A stretch of 64,000 nt of DNA from Bog-756 sp963696495 (lineage in GTDB: Bacteria > Actinomycetota > Acidimicrobiia > Acidimicrobiales > RAAP-2). The notes beneath the pieces are model-generated. The model worked only from the letters and a program-made list of their open reading frames with translations, was not told the DNA's origin and made no database searches. The translations under genes and the position numbers were made by a program. Location of the stretch: NCBI GenBank assembly GCA_963696495.1, contig CAVOKJ010000002.1:992001-1056000 (forward strand). The letters run 5' to 3'. Below are positions 8,743 to 15,856 of this stretch, in pieces; the first letter of the stretch is position 1; every line of letters starts with the position of its first letter.

Positions 8743-9614
8743 CCTCGCGCCTTGCTGATCACGTCATCGGCGAACCGCCGCAGATGGTCGAGCTTGGGCT
8801 GCAGGGACTCGGTGTCAGGACCCACCGAGTACGGCCACCGGAAGCCGACGATGACATCGGTGACGCCCTGCTCCTCGAGCCGGTGGATGCCGTCCACCGT
8901 GAAGGCGTCCAGGGAGATGACGTGCACCTCGAACTCCCGGTCGGCAGTGCCCTCCTCCTCCCGGAGCCGGCCCAACCGCTCGAGGAGTCCGGGGAGGTCG
9001 GCGGGGTCGCCCCCACCGTGCAGCCAGCCGTCCGAGCGGGCGGCGCGGCGGAGGGCCGGCGTGGCGTGCCCGCCCACCAGGATGGGGAGCGGAGACGTCG
9101 GCGTGGGGGTGATCTTGACCGGAGGGAGGTCGTACGCCTCGCCGTGGTACTCGAAATAGCCCCCGGCCGAGAGTCCCCGCACGATGTCGACCGCCTCGTC
9201 CATGCGCCGGCCCCGGCCCTCCCACGGCACACCGCACAGCTCGTAGTCCTCGGGCCAGGGACTGGTGCCGACGCCCAGGGCGAGACGGTTGTCGGTGAGG
9301 ACCGCCACCGAGGTGGCCTGCTTGGCCACCAGCAGCGGATGACGGGTGGGGAGCTTGAGCACGAAGGTGATGAATCGGATCCGACTGGTCACCGCCCCCA
9401 TCGCCGGAATGAGCGAGAACGGCTCGATGAACGGTTTGTCATCGAGGAACTCTCGTGAGTGATCCGGCGAGAACGGGTACGTGGAGTCGGACTCGAGCGG
9501 GTAGCAGATGCTGTCGGGAACGACCATGCCGTCGTAGCCGGCCTCCTCGGCCGCCTGGGCCAGGGGCAGGTAGAAGGCGGGGTCGACCATGGACTCGGCA
9601 TAGGAGAAGCGCAC
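8739..9614 (-). CDS. LLM-class (probably F420-dependent) oxidoreductase
   Basis: A 291-residue TIM-barrel flavin/F420 monooxygenase-like protein. Typical blocks are the N-terminal strand MRFSYAESM, AAEEAGYDGMVVPDS, TSRIRFITFVLKLPTRHPLLVAKQ, LALGVGTSPWPEDY and LPILVGGHATPALRRAAR. The start is GTG at 9614, three bases after the stop of the upstream small gene. Coenzyme F420 use is inferred from actinobacterial relatives. Flavin-dependent members share the fold. The downstream SnoaL gene overlaps by 4 bp, so the pair may catalyse consecutive steps on one hydrophobic substrate. Confidence 0.88.
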   Translation of the reverse strand: MRFSYAESMVDPAFYLPLAQAAEEAGYDGMVVPDSICYPLESDSTYPFSPDHSREFLDDKPFIEPFSLIPAMGAVTSRIRFITFVLKLPTRHPLLVAKQATSVAVLTDNRLALGVGTSPWPEDYELCGVPWEGRGRRMDEAVDIVRGLSAGGYFEYHGEAYDLPPVKITPTPTSPLPILVGGHATPALRRAARSDGWLHGGGDPADLPGLLERLGRLREEEGTADREFEVHVISLDAFTVDGIHRLEEQGVTDVIVGFRWPYSVGPDTESLQPKLDHLRRFADDVISKARG

Positions 9615-9617
9615 GGT

Positions 9618-9986
9618 TCAGCTCCCCCACTCGACATGGGCCCTGACGTCGCCGCCGTCGGTGATCCAGCCCTTCGAGCTTGCGACGTCGAGCATCGAGG
9701 CGAAGCCGGTGTCCCAGTCGGCTCCGAGCGGGATGCCGTCCCTCGCCGCCGCCTCCCCGGCCAGCCGCCGTAGGCCCGATGACGACACGAGGGCGTCCCC
9801 GTCGGGGCCGACCTCGCCCACGTCGTGGGCGGCCATCGCCTCCGCCAGACCGTCGAGATCGCCGGGCCGGACCCGGCTCCCCGCAGTCGGCGGGCGGTCC
9901 ATCACGGCCCGGACGGCGAACCGCCCGAGATCGTCCCGGTGGGCGACGGTCACCTCCTTCGTGGACAGATCCACAACCAGCTCCAC
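9618..9986 (-). CDS. Small hypothetical protein, first gene of the LLM-SnoaL unit
   Basis: A 122-residue soluble protein that I do not recognise. It starts at the GTG at 9986, where GGGGAGGG lies about 7 bases upstream. The region before that start reads as Arg/Cys-rich non-coding sequence. It opens with VELVVDLSTKEVTVAHRDDL and later has GADWDTGFASMLDVASSKGW. No signal peptide, membrane segment or cysteine pair is seen. It ends three bases before the oxidoreductase start, so the three genes look like one operon. Codon use matches its neighbours. Confidence 0.7.
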   Translation of the reverse strand: MELVVDLSTKEVTVAHRDDLGRFAVRAVMDRPPTAGSRVRPGDLDGLAEAMAAHDVGEVGPDGDALVSSSGLRRLAGEAAARDGIPLGADWDTGFASMLDVASSKGWITDGGDVRAHVEWGS

Positions 9987-10069
9987 GCCTCGACCCTCCC
10001 CACTCGACCTCCGGACGCAACGGACCCTACAACGCCGGCCCCGGACCGGTGCAACGTCACCCGCCGGGA

Positions 10070-10438
10070 TCAGGCGGGAGGGGCCACGGCCACACCGTTG
10101 GCACGGAGCCGGTCCGCCACCCACGAGATACCGTTCGGCTCGGCCATGTGCTCGGGCCAGCCGTCGAGAATGCGCTCGACGTCGGCGAGGGTGGGGATGG
10201 TGCAGATGACGTGGACCAGGATCGTGTCGACCGACAGGGACTCCACCTCGATGTCACCGAACGGCGTCCACGAGTCGGCCTCGGGCACGAGCTCGAGCAT
10301 GGCGTACAGCTCACCGGTGTCCTCCACCCAGCTGAGCTCGTACCGGCTCCCCTTGGCGTCGAACCAGTTGGTCCCCAGCTCCACCTCCGCCGACTGCCGG
10401 CGCCGTTCATCTGCGCTGTAGAACTGCTCGATGTCCAT
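10070..10438 (-). CDS. Conserved hypothetical actinobacterial protein
   Basis: A 122-residue acidic protein beginning MDIEQFYSADERRRQSAEVE, with a central YELSWVEDTGELYAM and a conserved-looking tail (WVADRLRANGVAV). The ATG at 10438 has AGGAGAG just upstream. The frame stays open further 5' but only through the heptamer repeat and arginine-rich sequence, so the shorter start is chosen. I believe similar proteins are widespread and uncharacterised in actinobacteria. No function is proposed. Confidence 0.72.
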   Translation of the reverse strand: MDIEQFYSADERRRQSAEVELGTNWFDAKGSRYELSWVEDTGELYAMLELVPEADSWTPFGDIEVESLSVDTILVHVICTIPTLADVERILDGWPEHMAEPNGISWVADRLRANGVAVAPPA

Positions 10439-10464
10439 GGCTCTCCTCTGGTGCATGCGTTGGT

Positions 10465-10499
10465 TGTGCGGTGTGCGGTGTGCGGTGTGCGGTGTGCGG
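10465..10499. repeat. Five exact copies of the heptamer TGTGCGG
   Basis: TGTGCGG occurs five times head to tail without a mismatch, 27 bases upstream of the start of the 122-residue gene ending at 10070. The perfect units suggest recent slippage expansion. Because it lies in the 5' leader or promoter, a change in copy number would alter spacing rather than reading frame. Confidence 0.85.
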
Positions 10500-10635
10500 T
10501 CGTGGTGGGTGCGGACGCTGGAATTCGGTCGGTGACCCGGATGTCGGATCTCGACCGGAGCCATGTCGGCCCTCAAGGGTTGGTCGCGGCTCGCGCCCCC
10601 CCGGTGCGACGGGCCCGGGGACACGCGCCCGGGGC

Positions 10636-10711
10636 TGGTGGGGCAGGCAGGGATCGAACCTGCGACCGAGGGATTATGAGTCCCCTGCTCTGACCACTGA
10701 GCTACTGCCCC
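10636..10711 (-). tRNA. tRNA with CAT anticodon (Ile2 or elongator Met)
   Basis: The minus strand folds as a complete 76-nt cloverleaf: acceptor GGGGCAG/CTGCCCC, D arm GCTC-AGTGGTCA-GAGC, anticodon stem GGGGA/TCCCT with loop CTCATAA, T arm GCAGG-TTCGATC-CCTGC, and an encoded CCA. The anticodon CAT fits elongator Met or the lysidine-modified Ile2. The short AGTGGTCA D loop and the G27-T43 wobble look like E. coli ileX, so Ile2 is slightly favoured. It is not initiator Met: the first acceptor pair is a normal G-C and the three G-C pairs below the anticodon loop are absent. Confidence 0.93.
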
Positions 10712-11193
10712 TGGGCTGGTGTGGTGTGGTCTCCCTGATCCGTCCCTTCGCTGGTACCGTCGCTGGTCCCTTCGGCCCGGACGACCGCCTCGGGGCGAGC
10801 ATCCCGGTCCGGGAAGGGTACCGGCTCCACGGCAGCCCGCGTGGCCGATGGGCGATCTCCCTGCCGCCCGAGCCCACCGGCCCGGCGTCCCGGCAGCGGG
10901 ACCGGGTGTCGGCTACCCACCGTGGTGGGGTGGACGATCATGGTTCTGGCGCTCCAGCCAGCAACGGTCGCAGTCATCGCACGATGGGGAGCCACCCGAG
11001 CTCGGCCGCTCGGTGCGGCGATGCTGGCCGGGGTGGCCGCAGTACGCACAGTTGCCGGACGGCCCGGAGGTCCCCATCTCCCGATCGTACGGCCCCGACA
11101 CGGGGGCGGACGTCCGCCACTCCTGCCGGCGAGGCCTTCACCCACCCGGAACGGTGCCGTCGGCCGCCTGGGTCCCCGGGCCGGCGCCCGGGC
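10712..11193. other. Mostly gene-poor gap between tRNA and lepB
   Basis: This 480-bp stretch holds only one possible small gene (10913-11101, minus strand). I see no other convincing coding sequence, repeat or strong hairpin. The longer plus-strand open frames here lack the codon-position bias and start sites of neighbouring genes. Confidence 0.5.
10913..11101 (-). CDS. Possible small zinc-ribbon-like protein
   Basis: A 62-codon frame starting at GTG encodes CAYCGHPGQH near residue 18, then about 15 polar residues, then SCDDCDRCW. This gives four or five cysteines in CxxC-type pairs, as in small zinc ribbons. Third codon positions are mostly G or C, as in real genes here. Against it, the only SD-like sequence (GCAGGAGTGG) is about 17 bases upstream, further than usual. 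It lies 92 bp downstream of lepB on the same strand. It may be real but is unproven. Confidence 0.35.
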   Translation of the reverse strand: MSGPYDREMGTSGPSGNCAYCGHPGQHRRTERPSSGGSPSCDDCDRCWLERQNHDRPPHHGG

Positions 11194-11751
11194 TCAGAAC
11201 CAGTGGATCCAGGGATGGTTGTGACGCCAGACCACCGCCGACACCTTGCCGATGATGTTGGATGCCGGGACCGTCCCCCAGTATCGGCTGTCGTCGGAGT
11301 TGTTTCGGCAGTCCCCCATCACGAAGTACTGGCCGGCGGGAATCCTCGTCGGCTGGATGTTCAGCGACGGCTGGTAGCACCCCCCGACCAGCCTCGGGAG
11401 CCAGGGCTGGGCGATGGGCTTGCCGTCCACGAGGACCGTGTCGCCGACCGAGGAGATGGTCTCGCCGGGCAGGCCGACCACTCGCTTCACCAGTATCTGG
11501 TACTCCGGATCGTGGTCACCGGGCGCTCGACGGAACACGACGATGTCCCCTCGGTTGATCGTCGAGGAGAGCTTGTCCACGATGATCCGGTCCCCGACCT
11601 GGAGCGTCGGATACATCGATCCGGACGGCACCACGAACGCCTGGGTCGCATAGGCCCGGACGCCGGTCGCCATGATGCCGATCACGAGCACCGTGGCGAG
11701 GATCGGAAGGATGCTCCTGAACCTCGGTCGACCCTTCGGCACGGCGCGCAT
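11194..11751 (-). CDS. lepB: Signal peptidase I
   Basis: A 185-residue membrane-anchored serine protease that removes signal peptides from exported proteins outside the membrane. One N-terminal membrane segment (about 14-34) is followed by the catalytic serine S45 in VPSGSMYPTL and the general-base lysine K89 in ILVKRVVGLPGE. The late box GDCRNNSDDSRYWG matches the family GDNRxxSxDSRxxG with a Cys in place of the first Asn. The length suits a compact Gram-positive-type enzyme. It stands alone between a possible zinc-ribbon gene and a divergent unknown gene. Confidence 0.95.
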   Translation of the reverse strand: MRAVPKGRPRFRSILPILATVLVIGIMATGVRAYATQAFVVPSGSMYPTLQVGDRIIVDKLSSTINRGDIVVFRRAPGDHDPEYQILVKRVVGLPGETISSVGDTVLVDGKPIAQPWLPRLVGGCYQPSLNIQPTRIPAGQYFVMGDCRNNSDDSRYWGTVPASNIIGKVSAVVWRHNHPWIHWF

Positions 11752-11964
11752 GACCCGACCTTACGCCCGGCGCCCCAGGCGCTGCCGATCGCCCGACCGA
11801 CCCCTCCGTCACCATGGGGAAGCGCCCTCCCCCAGGCGATGGGTAGCCTGTTTCCGACCCACGGAGGCAGGCACCGGGCTCCGGGCGGCCCACCGCGGTC
11901 GCTCCATGGGCCGAGCCGGGCCTCACGATGACGTGACCGAGCCGACACGAAGAGATCGGGCCCC

Positions 11965-12528
11965 ATGCAGTTCGAGAAGGACGATCAGTTCCGAGAGGGC
12001 CTGCACAACGCCCACAACCTGTTGGCGCACCTTCGAACCGGTGGCACGCTGCTGCCGATCACGACGGGCGTACGCCTCGAAGAGGGCGAGGTCGAGTACA
12101 CCCGGTCCGAGGTGGACTGCCTCCGTTACGCACCACTGGGGGACGGCTCCTACAGCCGCACCACGTTCCTGGGACTGGGAAGCTTCCAGGCCCTCGCCGT
12201 GACCGCCCTCGGCAGTGCAGCCTGGAACTCGCACAGGCGCAGAGTCGCCGCGCAGGAGGCCGCACCCCGGTGGCGAGGGATCGGCCGTGTCGGTCTGACC
12301 GTCACCTCGGGCCGCATCCTGATGTTCCAGCAGATGACCTGGGAGTCGATCTGGTTCCCGCAGGTCTTCCAGATGGTCCCCCAACTCGAGCACTACCAGC
12401 TCGACATCCTCTTCGAGGGTGCGCCTGCAGTCCGGTACCACGGACCGTCGGTCCCGTTCGTGAGCGTGATGCTGTTCTACCTGCTCTACAACCAAGAAGT
12501 GGCGCTTCCGGCGCTCGGGAGTGGCTAG
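11965..12528 (+). CDS. Hypothetical protein
   Basis: A 187-residue protein starting MQFEKDDQFREGLHNAHNLL. It contains a glycine/alanine-rich weakly hydrophobic stretch near 75-90 (GLGSFQALAVTALGSAAW), a basic SHRRRVAAQE, and a hydrophobic C-terminal part (VPFVSVMLFYLLYNQEVALP). It may associate with the membrane. I do not recognise the family. The ATG follows a weak GAAGAGA. It is divergent from lepB and converges on a small unknown gene at 12674. Confidence 0.65.
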   Translation: MQFEKDDQFREGLHNAHNLLAHLRTGGTLLPITTGVRLEEGEVEYTRSEVDCLRYAPLGDGSYSRTTFLGLGSFQALAVTALGSAAWNSHRRRVAAQEAAPRWRGIGRVGLTVTSGRILMFQQMTWESIWFPQVFQMVPQLEHYQLDILFEGAPAVRYHGPSVPFVSVMLFYLLYNQEVALPALGSG

Positions 12529-12532
12529 CGCG

Positions 12533-12552
12533 GACCGACCGACCGACCGACC
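12533..12552. repeat. Tetranucleotide GACC x5
   Basis: Five uninterrupted GACC units begin four bases after the stop of the preceding gene, in the convergent intergenic gap. This is a simple slippage repeat with no coding consequence visible. Confidence 0.8.
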
Positions 12553-12673
12553 GAGCCCGGTCCGGCCCGTCAGGGCGGCCGCCGATCCGGCTCGCCACCG
12601 GCCCGGCGCCGTGAGCCGACCCCGCCGCGTGGCTCCCGATCCTGGAACCCGGTCCTCCCTGACCTTCAGCCGG

Positions 12674-12928
12674 TCACGCCGACCCGCCGGAGATCCACAC
12701 CCCCACCTTCGAGACCCACCAGTCGATGAGACCCCTCTTGACCCGGTCGGTCAGCGGTCCGTCGGCGACGAGGACCCTGTCGTCGATCTGGCCCAGGTTC
12801 AGGACACCCATCTCGTCCTCCAGCCAGTCGGCCGACTGGTCGACGAGGTCCCGGTGCTCGGTGGCGACTCGGTCGGAGTACCTGATCTCGAATCCTCCCG
12901 ACGTCTCCTCGAAGTCGATGTCACCCAC
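12674..12928 (-). CDS. Small hypothetical protein
   Basis: An 84-residue acidic protein read from the GTG at 12928 (VGDIDFEETSGGFEIRYSDR), ending GLIDWWVSKVGVWISGGSA. The frame extends to a GTG at 12976, but those 16 codons (CTA, CAT, TCG, TGT, GGA, CGA, CGA) are rare here and look non-coding. No Shine-Dalgarno is strong at either start. I do not recognise the family. Confidence 0.55.
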   Translation of the reverse strand: MGDIDFEETSGGFEIRYSDRVATEHRDLVDQSADWLEDEMGVLNLGQIDDRVLVADGPLTDRVKRGLIDWWVSKVGVWISGGSA

Positions 12929-13121
12929 TATCGGGCCCGCCGGTCGTCGTCCACACTCCGAATGTAGCCACTCCACTCCGAAGCACCGCCCGCGTCACCC
13001 GCCGGCGCGCTCGCCCGGGGCAGGGATCCGGATCGACCCGCTGCGAGGCCCCGGGTCCCCTGCTGTGCGGCCCACCGATGGCGGGCAGCGTCCGCCCAGC
13101 CGAACGGGAACGGGACCGCGC

Positions 13122-14240
13122 TCAGCGGCACGGGTGCCGGGCACCGTCGAGGGCGAGGGGGAACACCACTCCGTTGAATCCCAGTGCGTTGTCCGATGCG
13201 CAGACCTCGCCGGTCGTCTCCGGAGGGTATTCGGCGTCGAAGACCGCCTTGTGGCCCTCGTAGGCGGCGAGGAGCCCGCACGTGTTGTTCTGGTCGCACT
13301 GCTCGGTGAGCACCCCGTCGGCCAGCGGCTCCATGTCGGCGGCGTAGGTGTCACCGGTGTCATCGGGGTTCTTGATGATCCACCCGAGCCCGAGCCCGTG
13401 CATGTACTTGGCCAGCGTGGTCATGTACTGCTCCTCGGTCGCCTTGGTCAGGGTGAACCCGGTCGTCCCATCGCTGCCCGAGTACGTCTCGTCGAGATCG
13501 GTCTCCACGGCGTCGAAGCCCTTGGCCGCGCACTGTTGGTCGATCATCGCCTCGACGATCGACACGGTGGCGGGACTGTCGATGTTCAGGAAGGACTCGG
13601 AGTAGCCGCTCAGCTTGTCACCGAGTACTCCCGCCGCCTCGAACTGGTCGTAGTAGGTCGTGGGGATGCCCTCCTGCGCGGCTGAGTAGTAGTCACCGGC
13701 GGTGCCGACCTCGAGGTAGCAGATGACGTGGTCCCCGATCAGGTGGAGGGCGTTCACCGTCGACTTGGGGTTTTCGATGCCGTCGATGTCGTAGACCACC
13801 GGGGCCGGTGCCGGCCGGCCGTCGGGCAGCGTGTCATCGGTCCCCATGTCGACCGGACTCGTCAGGTCCAAGGGATGGTCCAGCTCCCACTGCCACGGCA
13901 CGTTGCCGAGCGGCGGCACCCACCAGGTCGGAGCGTGGGCCGACGCTGATCGGGTGGTCGCCGGAGTGGTGCCGGAGGCCCCCGGCTTGTCGGCGACCCC
14001 GGACAGTGGATTGGCGGCAGACGTCGAGTTTCCGGGCACCCCCCTGGACAGCGTCCAACCGACGCCACACACGACCACGAGCAGCGTGGCCAGCACGATC
14101 ACCGCGACGGGGCGGATCGACAGGGAACGATGCCCGTGCCACCGATGGGGAGCCTCCTCCTTGGTCGGGATCGGGGGACGTGGGTACCAGTTGCCGTCGG
14201 GCGCCCGCCACCAGTCAGGCACATGGCGCGGCTCGCTCAC
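13122..14240 (-). CDS. Membrane-anchored GH114-like glycoside hydrolase
   Basis: A 372-residue protein. A short cytoplasmic segment carries PDWWRAPDGNWYPRPP (about 7-22), a tryptophan motif I associate with Acidimicrobiia membrane proteins. One membrane helix follows (about 42-64), then a Ser/Thr/Ala linker and an extracytoplasmic TIM-barrel domain. That domain has VVYDIDGIEN, HVICYLEVGTAGDYY, FLNIDSPATV and GFDAVETDLDETYSG, matching the endo-alpha-1,4-polygalactosaminidase (GH114, formerly DUF297) family. The GTG at 14240 is preceded by GGAGGCAGG. Cleavage of a galactosamine-rich envelope glycan is plausible by family but not shown. Confidence 0.82.
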   Translation of the reverse strand: MSEPRHVPDWWRAPDGNWYPRPPIPTKEEAPHRWHGHRSLSIRPVAVIVLATLLVVVCGVGWTLSRGVPGNSTSAANPLSGVADKPGASGTTPATTRSASAHAPTWWVPPLGNVPWQWELDHPLDLTSPVDMGTDDTLPDGRPAPAPVVYDIDGIENPKSTVNALHLIGDHVICYLEVGTAGDYYSAAQEGIPTTYYDQFEAAGVLGDKLSGYSESFLNIDSPATVSIVEAMIDQQCAAKGFDAVETDLDETYSGSDGTTGFTLTKATEEQYMTTLAKYMHGLGLGWIIKNPDDTGDTYAADMEPLADGVLTEQCDQNNTCGLLAAYEGHKAVFDAEYPPETTGEVCASDNALGFNGVVFPLALDGARHPCR

Positions 14241-14490
14241 CCTGCCTCCGCTCCAGCGATCGGCGCATGCGCCACCAGGGTGCCACCCGGGCACTCGAAC
14301 ACCCCTCTTTCATCGGCTGATCCGGAGTGATCTGTAGGACGACGGCCATCCCGGGGTGTCGACGGCCCTGGCGCATCGGTCGACGGCGACGTCAGCGAAG
14401 ACCACCTGTCCGGGCCGGGACCCCGGGGGACCCACGCCCAGGCGGGACGAGGCCGTTCCGCCTACGCTGTCGGGACGCCAAGGAGGAACC

Positions 14491-15171
14491 ATGAGTGACA
14501 CGTCGAGGATCCCGGACGCGGGTCCGCCACGGGGCCGATTCACCATCGTCTACATGATCCACGAGGCTTTCCGCCGCGACCTGGGTCGACTGGGCTCCGC
14601 GCTGCGGTCCTCACCCCCGACATCCCAGAAGTCCAGCCGGCTCGCTGCCCACTGGCAGTTCGTGAACGAACAACTCCACCATCACCACCAGGTCGAGGAC
14701 GACTCGCTGTGGCCACTGGTACGCCCGAAGCTGGCCCAACGGGACGACCAGCTGGCCGTGCTCCAGGCGATGGAGGACCAGCACCACGCGCTGCTGCCGA
14801 CGACCGACGCCATCGGGGACGGGTTCACGTCCCTCGTCGCCGAGCCGGACGGGCAGACGAGCAACGAGCTGGCCGACCAGTTGGACGCCATGCGGGTGCA
14901 GTTGGCGGCTCATCTGGACGACGAGGAGACGAGGTGCTTCCCGGTGATCGACCAGGCCATGACCGATGAGGAGTTCGATGCCTTCGGGAAGGCAACGGCC
15001 AAGGCCGTCGGCATGCGCGGCTCGGCGCGCTTCTTCCCCTGGATCTTCGACGGCGCCGACCCGGTGGAGCGCGAGGCCGTGCTGGCCATGCCTCCGGCCC
15101 CGGTCCGCATCCTCTGCCGATATGTCTGGGAGCCGCGCTACGACCGTCAGGTCGCCTCGCTCTGGGCCTGA
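14491..15171 (+). CDS. Hemerythrin HHE-domain protein
   Basis: A 226-residue soluble protein with the pattern of a four-helix hemerythrin-like cation-binding domain. Candidate metal ligands are H in VYMIHEAFRRD, HHHHQVEDDSLWP, EDQHHALLPTTD and HLDDEETRCFPV, which sit in the usual H...HxxxE...H...HxxxE order. Such proteins bind a di-iron centre and act in oxygen, NO or iron handling. The ATG at 14491 has a perfect AAGGAGG upstream and is preferred to the earlier in-frame start. The C-terminal 70 residues are outside the core domain and unassigned. Confidence 0.85.
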   Translation: MSDTSRIPDAGPPRGRFTIVYMIHEAFRRDLGRLGSALRSSPPTSQKSSRLAAHWQFVNEQLHHHHQVEDDSLWPLVRPKLAQRDDQLAVLQAMEDQHHALLPTTDAIGDGFTSLVAEPDGQTSNELADQLDAMRVQLAAHLDDEETRCFPVIDQAMTDEEFDAFGKATAKAVGMRGSARFFPWIFDGADPVEREAVLAMPPAPVRILCRYVWEPRYDRQVASLWA

Positions 15172-15296
15172 TCGAGCGTCCCCCGCTCCCGGAGCAGTGC
15201 CTGGGGCGGGTAGACCCTCACCCGGTCCCACCCGGGTCGGCCCCCGGTACGCCCGAACCGTGGATGACAGAGCTCGGGCCACCGACCTCAGAAAAG

Positions 15297-15369
15297 CTCC
15301 GGGGGAGAGACTCGAACTCTCAACCTAGCGGTTAACAGCCGCTCGCTCTGCCGATTGAGCTACCCCGGA
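15297..15369 (-). tRNA. tRNA-Asn(GTT)
   Basis: A 73-nt cloverleaf on the minus strand: acceptor TCCGGGG/CCCCGGA, D arm GCTC-AATCGGCA-GAGC, anticodon loop CTGTTAA with anticodon GTT, T arm GAGAG-TTCGAGT-CTCTC, and discriminator G. CCA is not encoded; CTTTT follows, unlike the CAT tRNA at 10636, which carries CCA. Confidence 0.95.
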
Positions 15370-15484
15370 ACGGGCATGCACTCGGGCTGCGTGGCGCCGC
15401 AGCGTGCCTGAGGACATTAGCCGGTGCACACCCACCGGACGGGCAAAAGGTGCACGTTCCGCCCGGTCCGGGCACAATGGGCCG

Positions 15485-15856
15485 GTGAGACTCCGCACCG
15501 GCACCGTGGCCGCGTTCCTCGTCGGGTACGCCTTGGGCGCCAGAGCCGGCCGTGAGCGCTACGAGCAGCTGGTCCGCATCGCCGGTCGGGTCGGGCACTC
15601 GAGCCCGGTGTCCGGGACGACATCCCTCGTCACCGACAAGGCGAAGGCGGCGGGCACGCTGGCCGTCGAGCGGCTGAAGGACACCATCGGGGTGCGGCTC
15701 GGGTGGCGGGACGGGGACGAGGCCGCCGACGCCATCGCCATCGACCTGGCCGAGGACCTGGCCCTTGCCCTCAACAGCCGCCGGCATCCGCCGAGCTACC
15801 GGTCGAACCATCCAACCACGTCGGTGGCCGGGCCGGCTCAGGCCTCGTCGAGGTAG
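15485..15856 (+). CDS. Small membrane-anchored protein (YtxH-like)
   Basis: A 123-residue protein starting at GTG with VRLRTGTVAAFLVGYALGARAGRERYEQL. This is one N-terminal membrane segment followed by the GARAGRERYEQ motif common to short actinobacterial YtxH-like proteins. The remainder is polar, with a possible amphipathic helix (about 70-100). Its last 19 bases overlap the 3' end of convergent rpoD. The role is unknown; envelope stress or membrane organisation is only suggested by family. Confidence 0.72.
   Translation: MRLRTGTVAAFLVGYALGARAGRERYEQLVRIAGRVGHSSPVSGTTSLVTDKAKAAGTLAVERLKDTIGVRLGWRDGDEAADAIAIDLAEDLALALNSRRHPPSYRSNHPTTSVAGPAQASSR

Noticed and set aside
9680..10693. A 337-codon plus-strand frame
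   Set aside because: It is Arg/Pro-rich, antisense to two better-supported genes, and runs through the heptamer repeat and part of a tRNA.
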